From: an uncultured Bacteroidales bacterium
GTDB taxonomy: Bacteria; Bacteroidota; Bacteroidia; Bacteroidales; UBA932
Direction of reading: 5' to 3'
DNA: 35,970 bases
Assembly (NCBI GenBank): GCA_944326315.1
Contig: CALVDP010000022.1
Span: forward strand, 1 to 35,970
Shown here: one piece after another, positions 1 to 7,203 of the stretch
Position numbering within the stretch: the stretch's first letter is position 1
Layout: each line of letters opens with the position of its first letter
Position numbers and translations under genes: made by a program
The notes under the pieces: generated by a model
Database searches by the model: none
Told to the model about the DNA's origin: nothing
The model's input: the letters and a program-made list of their open reading frames with translations, nothing else

Positions 1-35
1 CCTCCTTACGCCGGACTTCGTCCTCTATAGAGGTA

Positions 36-82
36 ATTCTCTGAAATTCATTTCATTCATTTCATCGAATTCACGTTGATTT
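36..82 (-). repeat. Post-stop intergenic repeat, copy 1
   Basis: Read on the minus strand, this 47-bp stretch begins at the yidD stop codon. About 40 of 47 positions match 23352-23397, which begins 5 bases after the stop of the YbaK/ProX gene. The first 26 bases differ at one position. Both copies have the same orientation relative to the gene they follow. Function unknown; it could be a 3'-UTR element or a small dispersed repeat. Confidence 0.6.
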
Positions 83-329
83 AAGGTACCGGATCATACC
101 CGCTGCCGCCCCACGGATGACACCGCATCAGCCTTCTGACGGTAAGATACAGCCCCTTGAACGGCCCGTGTTTTCTGAACGCTTCCAGGGCATATTCGGA
201 GCATGTCGGAGTGAATCTGCAGCTTGGAGGGGTGAACGGGGATATACATTTCCTGTAGAACATGATAAGGAAGACAAAAGGGAAGATTGCTGCCTTCTTC
301 AGTATTTCCTTAGCCTTTCCTTGCCTCAT
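81..329 (-). CDS. yidD: Membrane protein insertion efficiency factor YidD
   Basis: An 82-residue basic protein of usual YidD length. It has a hydrophobic N-terminal segment (about residues 12-25) followed by the family signature: Y-R-K-C-I-S-P at about 25-31, C-R-F-x-P-T-C-S-x-Y-A at about 37-47, and C-H-P-W-G-G-x-G-x-D-P-V-P at the C-terminus. YidD is a peripheral inner-membrane protein thought to help YidC-dependent membrane insertion. Its first 20 bases overlap the end of rnpA, the classical rnpA-yidD arrangement, so the two are probably translationally coupled. It is the last gene of a five-gene leftward operon inside the window. Confidence 0.95.
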   Translation of the reverse strand: MRQGKAKEILKKAAIFPFVFLIMFYRKCISPFTPPSCRFTPTCSEYALEAFRKHGPFKGLYLTVRRLMRCHPWGGSGYDPVP

Positions 330-687
330 TGCATATATCTTTCATTATCTGCCCCACGGTAGAGAATATTTCGTGCCAGGCGGATATTTCCTTGCTGTTG
401 TAAATGAACAGAATGTCTGTCCCGGCATTATCCGGCAGGAGTTCTTTCTGAAGCCTGTAGCTTTCTCGGATTCTTCTTCTGATCAGATTCCGTTTCACGG
501 CCCTCTTGAACATCCGTTTCGGGACAGATATCATTATCCTGCTGAAAGTAAGTCCGTTGTCTTCCCGGAAGCAATACCTTATGTTGCGGCATGTCCGGAA
601 CTTGCCTTTCTCAAAAAGGGCCGCAATGTCTTTCTTCACATGCAGCCGCTCGTCTTTGGGCAGCAGATGCCGGACATTTTCAGCCAT
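310..687 (-). CDS. rnpA: Ribonuclease P protein component
   Basis: A 125-residue, strongly basic protein that binds the RNase P RNA and assists removal of tRNA 5' leaders. The hallmark RNR helix is visible as [15 protein letters not shown] at about residues 62-76. Upstream, [12 protein letters not shown] matches the family N-terminus. The start lies directly after the hemD stop codon with no gap, and its end overlaps yidD by 20 bases. Length and order (hemD, rnpA, yidD) are usual for Bacteroidota. Confidence 0.95.
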   Translation of the reverse strand: MAENVRHLLPKDERLHVKKDIAALFEKGKFRTCRNIRYCFREDNGLTFSRIMISVPKRMFKRAVKRNLIRRRIRESYRLQKELLPDNAGTDILFIYNSKEISAWHEIFSTVGQIMKDICNEARKG

Positions 688-1428
688 TTACTTGTTTTTC
701 TCAAGATAAAGCTCGATGGCCTTGGCCACTGACGGGGCAGTGGAGGTCGGAGCTGAAATTTCTATCTGCAGTCCTGCGTCATCCATGGCTTTCACCACAG
801 ACTTTCCATAGGACACGAATTTGATGTCTCCCTGGTTGAACTCCGGGAAGTTCTCATACAGGGACTTCACGTCGGACGGGTTGTAAAGCACGATCATGTC
901 GTACGAAGCCGGAGATATTTCCTTGAGATCCCTTGATACGGATTTTACGAAAATCGCGCTTTTGAAGTCAAGCCCGCTCTCCTCGAACTGCCTTGTGATG
1001 TCGTTGCCGGTCGAATCCGATGTGGCGATAAGGAATTTTTCACCTTTGTGCTTGGTCCCGATGAGAGTCAGCAGCGATGAGGCCGTTCCGTCACCGAAGA
1101 AAATCTTCCGTTTCCTGTAGACGATATGTTTCTGCAGGTACATGGCTACCGCTTCCGTCGTACAGAAATATTTCATGGTCTCGGGGATTTTGACCCTCAG
1201 ATCGCCGCACAAGTGGAAAAATGCGTCGATGGTGGATCTTGCCGAGAATACTATTGCGGTGTAATCCAGTATGTTGACTCTCTGGGTCCTGAATTCCCTG
1301 GAGGAAAGTGGCTCTATGGAGAAGAAAGGGACAAAATCGAACTTGACCCCATATTTCGCAGTTATGTCCGAATACGGTGAGTTCGCCTTGGGAGGCTGCT
1401 GTGAAATAAGTATGTTCCTTACTGTCAT
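688..1428 (-). CDS. hemD: Uroporphyrinogen-III synthase family protein
   Basis: A 246-residue soluble protein with the two-lobed, low-conservation pattern of uroporphyrinogen-III synthase, which cyclises hydroxymethylbilane in tetrapyrrole synthesis. Recognisable parts are the N-terminal I-L-I-S-Q-Q-P-P, the Y-T-A-I-V-F-S-A-R-S-T-I-D-A-F segment (about 56-70), and the C-terminal S-A-P-T-S-T-A-P-S-V-A-K-A-I-E pattern (about 225-239). The family is weakly conserved, so the call also rests on position: in Bacteroidota this gene commonly sits between a DUF4271 gene and rnpA, as here. No other haem genes are nearby, so a role other than bulk haem synthesis cannot be excluded. Confidence 0.82.
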   Translation of the reverse strand: MTVRNILISQQPPKANSPYSDITAKYGVKFDFVPFFSIEPLSSREFRTQRVNILDYTAIVFSARSTIDAFFHLCGDLRVKIPETMKYFCTTEAVAMYLQKHIVYRKRKIFFGDGTASSLLTLIGTKHKGEKFLIATSDSTGNDITRQFEESGLDFKSAIFVKSVSRDLKEISPASYDMIVLYNPSDVKSLYENFPEFNQGDIKFVSYGKSVVKAMDDAGLQIEISAPTSTAPSVAKAIELYLEKNK

Positions 1429-1429
1429 A

Positions 1430-2053
1430 TTATAAAAATACTGCCGGAACTATCAAAATGGCGGCCGGCAAAATTTCCAGGGCGCAAAGATACAAAATTG
1501 ACGATAAAAAAGAGCAACAGTTTCTGAAAATTTGAAATTTCCTGAAAATGAAGATAATGTATGAAACCAGAAGCACATAGAGCAGGACATGTCTTGTGAC
1601 TTCTGTGGAAATGTCTGAGAATGAACACATTCCGGCTGCTGTCAGAACGGCTGCCGCCATAATGCAGAAAAAACTGTATGAAGTCTTGCGTGCGGCTGCG
1701 AAGGTCTTCTCTCCGGCTTTCGGCTTCCTGACCGAAACTCCTGCCAGAAGACATATCAGGATGTAGCACAGGAAGACTCCACAGATGCATCCCAGATATG
1801 CCGGCATGTCTATGCCTGCCAGGAAATCAGGGTTGTACAGACGGTATTCCGCAGCAACGAGAAGAAATGGGACTGTCATGAATGCGGCGAACACGTTCCT
1901 GTCCCTGCACAGTTTCATGCTGTCTTCCAGGTTCAGACATTCTTTCCAGCGCAGAAGACAGCCTGCCAGCGACGGGAGCACATTGACAATGGGCCTGAGA
2001 AGCAGGATGCCTGCTATGACGCAGACTGCCGCCAGGATTCTGGTAAGTTCCAT
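1430..2053 (-). CDS. DUF4271 membrane protein
   Basis: A 207-residue integral membrane protein with about six hydrophobic segments (roughly residues 5-25, 55-70, 85-105, 125-145, 155-170 and 180-205). It has no recognisable catalytic motif. Hydropathy, length and a place directly before hemD match the Bacteroidota family DUF4271, whose function is unknown. One base separates it from the SUI1-type gene upstream and one from hemD downstream, so it is certainly co-transcribed with both. Confidence 0.75.
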   Translation of the reverse strand: MELTRILAAVCVIAGILLLRPIVNVLPSLAGCLLRWKECLNLEDSMKLCRDRNVFAAFMTVPFLLVAAEYRLYNPDFLAGIDMPAYLGCICGVFLCYILICLLAGVSVRKPKAGEKTFAAARKTSYSFFCIMAAAVLTAAGMCSFSDISTEVTRHVLLYVLLVSYIIFIFRKFQIFRNCCSFLSSILYLCALEILPAAILIVPAVFL

Positions 2054-2054
2054 T

Positions 2055-2399
2055 TCAATTGCCTCTTTTCGCCTTGTATCCCATCCCGATGAGAAGTTCA
2101 GTGACCTTGTCCCTGAAGTCTCCCTGTATCGTTATTTCCCCGTTCTTCGCGCTTCCGCCGACCCCGCATTTCATTTTCAGGGTCCGTCCGAGTTCGGCCA
2201 GGTCGTCCTCCGAGCCTATGAAGCCCGATACGAGGGTGACCTGTTTGCCGCCCCTGTTTCTCCTGTCGATGGTCACAGTGAGCTTCTGTGCACCAGGTTC
2301 GGGAGTCTGCGGCTCTTCCTCAGTCTCTTCTTCATATTTGAAATCCGGATTGGTGGAATACACCACTCCGAGCCTTTTTTTCCAGTCGTTGTCAGCCAT
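2055..2399 (-). CDS. SUI1/YciH-type translation initiation factor
   Basis: A 114-residue protein. An acidic, proline-rich linker (about residues 20-37) leads into an SUI1/eIF1-like fold: L-T-V-T-I-D-R-R-N-R-G-G-K-Q-V-T at about 40-55, then L-K-M-K-C-G-V-G-G-S-A-K-N-G-E-I at about 75-90 and I-Q-G-D-F-R. Bacterial SUI1 proteins (YciH) are thought to affect start-codon selection fidelity. It is the first gene of the leftward operon; its promoter -7 box (TATATTTG on the minus strand, 2457-2450) gives a leader of about 45 nt. Confidence 0.88.
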   Translation of the reverse strand: MADNDWKKRLGVVYSTNPDFKYEEETEEEPQTPEPGAQKLTVTIDRRNRGGKQVTLVSGFIGSEDDLAELGRTLKMKCGVGGSAKNGEITIQGDFRDKVTELLIGMGYKAKRGN

Positions 2400-2449
2400 C
2401 AGCCAAATTTTTAATTGTCAAAATCAAGACCTGCTTCCTGAAATTTCTG

Positions 2450-2466
2450 CAAATATAGTATATTTG
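2450..2466. promoter_or_regulatory. Palindromic back-to-back divergent promoter
   Basis: The 17 bases CAAATATAGTATATTTG are a perfect inverted repeat around a central G. The right half (2459-2466) is a TATATTTG -7 box for the DUF2723 gene. The left half (2457-2450) is the same box on the minus strand for the SUI1 operon. No good -33 TTTG is seen on either side. Because the boxes are one base apart, polymerase bound on one strand would block the other. Confidence 0.7.
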
Positions 2467-2492
2467 CCATTTTGAAAGAAATGATACGACAG

Positions 2493-5400
2493 ATGGATAG
2501 TAGGAAATTCAAATTTTGGAACAGGATATCCGCAGTATTCGTGCTTGTGGTGTCTGCCGTCACATATCTTATGACGATAGAGCCGACGGCGTCATTCTGG
2601 GACTGCGGCGAGTTCATAGCATCTTCATACAAACTGGAAGTGGGCCATCCGCCGGGAAACCCTGTATTCCAGTTGATAGCACGTTTTTTCACCATGTTCG
2701 CGGACAATATGCACGCTGCCGTGGCGGTGAACGTGATGAGCGCATTGTGTTCTGCGCTGACAATATTTTTCCTGTATCTCACCATCGTCTTCCTGGCCAA
2801 GAGAACGGTACGTCCTGACGCGGACGGAAATTACACGGTTTCCAGAGCGATAGCTGTCTACGGTTCCGGTATCGTGGGCTCTCTGATCTATTGTTTCTCT
2901 GACACATTCTGGTTCTCTGCAGTCGAAGGCGAGGTCTATGCCATGTCATCCCTGTTCACGGCGATTGTGTTCTGGGCTATGACCAGATGGTACGAACAGG
3001 CCGATACTCCTTATGCCAACAGGTGGATTGTCCTGATATCGTTCCTGATGGGACTCTCGATAGGGGTACATCTGCTGAACCTCCTGACCATACCGGCACT
3101 CGTGTTCATGTTCTATTACAAGAAGCGGGAGAACGGCCATTACTCTTTCTGGGAATATGTGAAAATATTCGTGATTTCGGCTGTCATACTTGCGGTGATA
3201 CTGTTCGGCATCATCCCGTGGCTGCCGAAACTTGCGGCCTACACGGACCTGTTCTTCGTGAACGTTCTCGGGCTGCCATTCAATTCCGGTGCGGCATTCT
3301 TTATGGTTGTGCTTCTGGCCGCTTGTTTCTGGGGCCTTTTCGCGACCATGCGGAAGAAGGCGGCTGTAGCCAATACGATTCTATTGTGCTTCACTGTGAT
3401 AGTGATAGGATTTTCCGTATTCTCGGTGGTAATAATCAGGTCTGCCGCCAAGACTCCGACCAACGAGTACCAGCCGGACAATCCTTTTACTCTTATAAGG
3501 TATCTGGGCAGGGAGCAGTACGGTTCCAACCCTATCCTTTACGGGCAATATTTCGATGCTCCGTATGAGGTGGTGACCCCGAAATACTGGGCGCCTCTCA
3601 ACGGGAAATATGTGCGTACCGACAGTCCGGGAGAGCTGAAATACCCGGCTGAAGGCAAGATGCTCTTCCCTCGCATGTGGGCTGGAAGCGACCAGCGGTA
3701 CATAGATTTTTATGAATCGTATATGAACGGCAAGGGCACGCCTGTCCCTGGATCAGAGCACATGAAGCCGACTTTCGGTACGAACCTGTATTTCTTCCTT
3801 GACTATCAGCTGAACTGGATGTATTGGCGGTATTTCATGTGGAATTTCGCCGGCAGGCAGAATGATATCCACAGTCCTTCCCCTGGAGAGCTTTTTGCCG
3901 GAAACTGGGAGAGCGGCATCGGCTTCATAGACAAGGCCAGACTCGGAGACCAGAGCAATGCTCCTGCATACCTCAAGGAGAACAAGGGCAAGAATCATTA
4001 TTATATGCTGCCTCTGCTCCTTGGCCTGATCGGGCTTTTCTTCCAGTTCGCGAGAGACAAGAGAGGTACATGGCTGACATTCCTGCTCTTTTTCATGACG
4101 GGTATCGCCATTGTTATATATCTCAACCAGCCGCCGTATCAGGTGAGGGAAAGGGACTATGCCTATGCCGGGTCATTCTATGCTTTCTCGATATGGGCCG
4201 GACTGGCTGTGCTGGCTATCTATTCACTGATAGAGAGCATGCTTCTGGGCAAGACCGGGGAGACAGACGGGAATGCCGGGACTGGGCATGGCGGCAAGGC
4301 GTTCGTTACTGCCGCTTCTGCAGTGTCTCTGCTTTGTCTCGGGGTGCCGGCGCTTATGGCTCAGCAGAACTGGGACGATCATGACAGAAGCCACCGTTAT
4401 ACGGCTGTGGAGCTTGCGCGCAACTATCTGAATTCGGTCGGTGAGAACGGTATTCTCATAACGCACGGTGATAATGACACCTTCCCTCTGTGGTATGCGC
4501 AGGAAGTGGAGAATGTCAGGACAGATATCAGGATATGCAACACTTCACTACTCGGCACGGACTGGCATATAGACCAGATGAAGTATGCATGCAACGAATC
4601 CGCTCCTCTGCCGCTGACTGTCGGCATGGACCAGTATCTCTACGGTACCAACGAACTGGTGTTCATATATGACGTCCGTGATACGGTCATATCCATTTCG
4701 GATGTTATGCGTGTATTCAAACATCCGCGGGCCAAGGTGGAGCTTACCAGCGGCAAGATGGTGGACTATATCATGTCTCGCAAGATAAGTGTCCCCGTGA
4801 ACAAGGAGAATGTCATCAAGTACGGTATTCTCGATGAGAAATATGCCGATATGATACCTGACGAGATCATCCTGGAGATGCCGAAGAGCAAGACTTTCAT
4901 CACCAAGCCAGAGCTCTTCCTTCTGGACCTGCTGTCCAATTACCAGTGGGACCGTCCTATCAATATGCTTTCTATGGGCGGAGACCTCGACATAGGTCAG
5001 AAGAGCTATCTGATGTATGAAGGCTTTTCTTATAAACTGGTGCCGGTCAAGGGCCCGATGAGCAGTTCGGAAGTCGGCTTCACGGATACTGAGGACCTTT
5101 ATTACAAGATGAAGAATGTCTTCACGTGGGATGCCTTGAAGAGGGACGACTATTTCGTGGACTATCAGAATTTGTATACATTCTGCGGCGTGATGTCTCA
5201 GCGCAATCTTTTCCTGAATGCAGCGGACAAGATGATGCAGGAAGGGCAGGACGACAGGGCGCTGGAGATGCTCGACATGTGCGTGGAGAATGTGCCGGAA
5301 TATAATTTCCCTCTGGATATGACATTCCTCGGCTTCAGCAACGAATACATGGTGCTCCGTATGATTTCCATGTATTATGAGCTGGGCCATGGCGACAAGG

Positions 5401-5630
5401 CGAGGGACATTGCCGGCCGTTTCGCCGACGAGCTTATGTCATCGGCTGATTTCTTCCTGTCATTCTATGACTACAGGGAGGATGACTTCAACAATGTCTT
5501 CACTTATATCCAGAATCTGCAGTATATCTACGCGGCGAACGGGGACAAAGAGCTGGCTGATGACCTTCAGTCAAGAATCACTTCTCTGATTGATCCGACG
5601 GGAGAAATGTCTGCCGGGATTGGAAATTAA
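2493..5630 (+). CDS. DUF2723 GT-C-type membrane glycosyltransferase-like protein
   Basis: About 1045 residues. The N-terminal part carries many membrane helices and the DUF2723 signature: W-D-C-G-E-F at about 36-41, then K-L-E-V-G-H-P-P-G-N-P at about 47-57. The conserved Asp and Glu there recall the catalytic acidic residues of GT-C enzymes such as protein O-mannosyltransferases. More helices run to about residue 620, followed by a long soluble C-terminal part, probably periplasmic, with TPR-like helices near the end. A role in glycosylating secreted proteins or glycans is inferred. I chose ATG 2493 because the promoter at 2459-2466 predicts transcription from about 2472; ATG 2481 is possible, and a TTG at 2472 is unlikely. 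Confidence 0.85.
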   Translation: MDSRKFKFWNRISAVFVLVVSAVTYLMTIEPTASFWDCGEFIASSYKLEVGHPPGNPVFQLIARFFTMFADNMHAAVAVNVMSALCSALTIFFLYLTIVFLAKRTVRPDADGNYTVSRAIAVYGSGIVGSLIYCFSDTFWFSAVEGEVYAMSSLFTAIVFWAMTRWYEQADTPYANRWIVLISFLMGLSIGVHLLNLLTIPALVFMFYYKKRENGHYSFWEYVKIFVISAVILAVILFGIIPWLPKLAAYTDLFFVNVLGLPFNSGAAFFMVVLLAACFWGLFATMRKKAAVANTILLCFTVIVIGFSVFSVVIIRSAAKTPTNEYQPDNPFTLIRYLGREQYGSNPILYGQYFDAPYEVVTPKYWAPLNGKYVRTDSPGELKYPAEGKMLFPRMWAGSDQRYIDFYESYMNGKGTPVPGSEHMKPTFGTNLYFFLDYQLNWMYWRYFMWNFAGRQNDIHSPSPGELFAGNWESGIGFIDKARLGDQSNAPAYLKENKGKNHYYMLPLLLGLIGLFFQFARDKRGTWLTFLLFFMTGIAIVIYLNQPPYQVRERDYAYAGSFYAFSIWAGLAVLAIYSLIESMLLGKTGETDGNAGTGHGGKAFVTAASAVSLLCLGVPALMAQQNWDDHDRSHRYTAVELARNYLNSVGENGILITHGDNDTFPLWYAQEVENVRTDIRICNTSLLGTDWHIDQMKYACNESAPLPLTVGMDQYLYGTNELVFIYDVRDTVISISDVMRVFKHPRAKVELTSGKMVDYIMSRKISVPVNKENVIKYGILDEKYADMIPDEIILEMPKSKTFITKPELFLLDLLSNYQWDRPINMLSMGGDLDIGQKSYLMYEGFSYKLVPVKGPMSSSEVGFTDTEDLYYKMKNVFTWDALKRDDYFVDYQNLYTFCGVMSQRNLFLNAADKMMQEGQDDRALEMLDMCVENVPEYNFPLDMTFLGFSNEYMVLRMISMYYELGHGDKARDIAGRFADELMSSADFFLSFYDYREDDFNNVFTYIQNLQYIYAANGDKELADDLQSRITSLIDPTGEMSAGIGN

Positions 5631-5649
5631 AAGAAAAGCGTTATATTTG
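5620..5649 (+). promoter_or_regulatory. Promoter of tRNA-Ala
   Basis: TTG (5620-5622), a 19-base spacer, then TATATTTG (5642-5649): a good match to the Bacteroidota housekeeping promoter. The -33 part lies inside the last codons of the DUF2723 gene. Transcription would start near 5656, about 22 nt before the tRNA. Confidence 0.75.
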
Positions 5650-5677
5650 CATCCGGGATCGAAGAGGTCCCGGTGAC

Positions 5678-5751
<74 letters not shown>

Positions 5752-5758
5752 CAGAAAA

Positions 5759-5908
5759 GAGGGTGACTCAAAAGTGACTTTTGGTCACCCTCAAACGTCT
5801 TTCTTCGAAAGACTGGACCCATCCTAACCCCCTGTACCCCCTATTAGGGGGATATCGCTTCCTCCGGTCGCGGTCCCTTCGGGACTTTTGACCCAGCCTC
5901 TTTTTTTT
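5759..5908 (+). repeat. Multi-hairpin, MITE-like or RNA element after tRNA-Ala
   Basis: The ends 5759-5774 and 5885-5900 are inverted repeats matching at 13 of 16 positions, and an A-run and a T-run extend them outward. Inside are four local hairpins: 5759-5792 (15 bp with one bulge), 5797-5813 (7 bp, TTC loop), 5837-5851 (5 C:G pairs) and 5873-5885 (C(TTCG)G loop). Eight T follow at 5901-5908. It may be a small miniature transposable element, or a folded RNA or terminator for the tRNA transcript. It has no coding capacity. The remaining bases to 6033 show no clear signal beyond the small frame at 5942-6037. Confidence 0.5.
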
Positions 5909-5941
5909 AGACAGGTTCAGGTAAAACTGAAGTTTTTCGGA

Positions 5942-6037
5942 TCACCGGGGAAAGTTTTTCCATATCCTCACCTCGGCAATTTGGGAAGGCACAATTGCAC
6001 TCTGTTCGTCAATGGTTTCGTAGAAAGACATATTCAT
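5942..6037 (-). CDS. Possible 31-residue small protein
   Basis: An ATG at 6037-6035 overlaps the stop codon of the methyltransferase gene in the ATGA arrangement typical of translational coupling. It opens a 31-codon frame starting M-N-M-S-F-Y-E-T-I-D-E-Q and ending W-K-N-F-P-R. Composition is protein-like (mixed charged and hydrophobic residues), but I recognise no family. It could be the surviving N-terminus of a gene lost when the element at 5759-5908 arrived, or chance. Only the ATGA overlap supports it. Confidence 0.3.
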   Translation of the reverse strand: MNMSFYETIDEQSAIVPSQIAEVRIWKNFPR

Positions 6038-6984
6038 CTTAACACCGGATCCTCTTTCCGGAGTCTTACGAATATGCTCAGAGGCAGGTTTTTCCCGTAT
6101 CTGTCTTTCAGCACGAGTTCTCCGCATTCAATGCCGGGATAATCTCCTCCAAGCCCGAAAGCCTGTCTGACCACCGTCTCACCGAGGACGGCGGAATATC
6201 CGTTGGAATAAAGGTTGAGGACCATGAAGCTGTTTTCCGGCGCCAGAATGGAAGCCACGCATTTCATTATTTCATAGAGACATTCGTCAAGCTTCCATTT
6301 CTCTCCGTCCGGACCGTGGCCGTATGCCGGGGGGTCAAGTATGATTCCCTGATACAGGTTTCCTCTCCTGGCCTCCCTCCTGGCGAATTTCAATGCATCC
6401 TCTACGACCCACCTGATATTGTCCATTCCGCTGAGTTCCATATTGTTCCTGGCCCAGGTCACCACCTGCCGTACGGAATCAAGATGGGTGACATCGGCTC
6501 CGGCAGCCTTCGCCGCAAGTGATGCCGCCCCGGTGTAGGCGAAAAGGTTGAGTACCTTCGGCTTGCCTGCTCCTTTCCGACTGGCGTTCTCCACCACCCT
6601 TGTCGTGTTCCTGAATATGTATTCCCAGTTCGGGGCCTGTTCGGGGAAGACTCCCACATGTTTGAATGCGGTCAGCCCGAGCCTGAGTGACAGGTCAAGG
6701 CCTTTCTGAGCCCCGTTGTATCTTATCACCCACTGGTCTTCCATCTTCCTGGATTTGTCCCAGGTCCCGCTGTCTTCCTTGCCGGCTTTCCCGAAACCGG
6801 CACCTGGCTTGAATCTCACATTGATGGTACGGTTCCATTCTGTTTCTGGCAATGTTTTGTCCCACAATGCCTTAGGTTCGGGCCTCGCAATATAGTAAGG
6901 ACCGAATCTCTCCAGTTTTTCAAAGTTTCCGGAATCCACGAGCTCGTAGTCTTTCCAGAAGTCGCCGGGGCTCTCTATAGTCAT
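6034..6984 (-). CDS. Class I SAM-dependent methyltransferase, RlmI/COG1092-like
   Basis: A 316-residue protein. Motif I is V-L-N-L-F-A-Y-T-G-A-A-S-L-A (middle of the protein), followed by the acidic V-T-H-L-D-S strand end and the catalytic-loop motif I-L-D-P-P-A-Y-G-H-G. This layout is that of COG1092 enzymes, several of which methylate 23S rRNA bases; the exact target is unknown. There is no clear N-terminal PUA domain, unlike E. coli RlmI. The start is ATG 6984, because a perfect promoter (7039-7042 and 7018-7011, minus strand) would begin transcription near 7004. A longer frame reaching 7053 would begin upstream of that start site. It reads leftward, divergent from pgk. Confidence 0.85.
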   Translation of the reverse strand: MTIESPGDFWKDYELVDSGNFEKLERFGPYYIARPEPKALWDKTLPETEWNRTINVRFKPGAGFGKAGKEDSGTWDKSRKMEDQWVIRYNGAQKGLDLSLRLGLTAFKHVGVFPEQAPNWEYIFRNTTRVVENASRKGAGKPKVLNLFAYTGAASLAAKAAGADVTHLDSVRQVVTWARNNMELSGMDNIRWVVEDALKFARREARRGNLYQGIILDPPAYGHGPDGEKWKLDECLYEIMKCVASILAPENSFMVLNLYSNGYSAVLGETVVRQAFGLGGDYPGIECGELVLKDRYGKNLPLSIFVRLRKEDPVLR

Positions 6985-7010
6985 AGAAGTATGTTTAATC
7001 AAGACAGGGG

Positions 7011-7095
7011 CAAAGATACGCAGAAGCCGAGTGCAATGCAAACAAGTTTGCAATTGCCGAGGCGCTACAGTATAAATGCCCGAAGGGCAAATATA
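7011..7095 (-). repeat. Hairpin-promoter repeat, copy A; promoter of the methyltransferase
   Basis: Read on the minus strand the order is: TATATTTG (7095-7088); a 5-bp hairpin with TTC loop (7089-7077); the block GCGCCTCGG (7065-7057); a second hairpin (7056-7034, 10 bp with one bulged base); the block CTCGGCTTCTG (7031-7021); and TATCTTTG (7018-7011). A TTTG at 7042-7039, inside the second hairpin's 3' arm, stands 20 bases before TATCTTTG. The unit therefore contains a consensus promoter, and the methyltransferase start follows about 20 nt after the predicted transcription start. The same layout recurs at 24278-24445. Confidence 0.85.
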
Positions 7096-7130
7096 AGGAA
7101 AAAATTTGCGGCAGGGACATTTTTAAATTA

Positions 7131-7159
7131 TTGTATTTTGCTGAAAATTGTTATTTTTG
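7131..7159 (+). promoter_or_regulatory. Promoter of pgk
   Basis: TTG (7131-7133), an 18-base spacer and TATTTTTG (7152-7159), a consensus -7 box. Transcription from about 7166 leaves a leader of about 38 nt before the pgk ATG. Confidence 0.6.
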
Positions 7160-7203
7160 CAAAGATGTATTGGAGAGGATTTAATTTATAATCATTTTAA
7201 TAT

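Noticed and set aside
1-48. Open minus-strand frame running off the left edge
   Set aside because: No start codon in frame inside the window and too short to recognise; a tyrS-like neighbour would be expected here but is not supported.
4548-5390. Long open frame (280 codons) on the minus strand inside the DUF2723 gene
   Set aside because: Histidine-rich, low-complexity translation typical of the antisense of a coding region; the plus-strand gene is clearly real.
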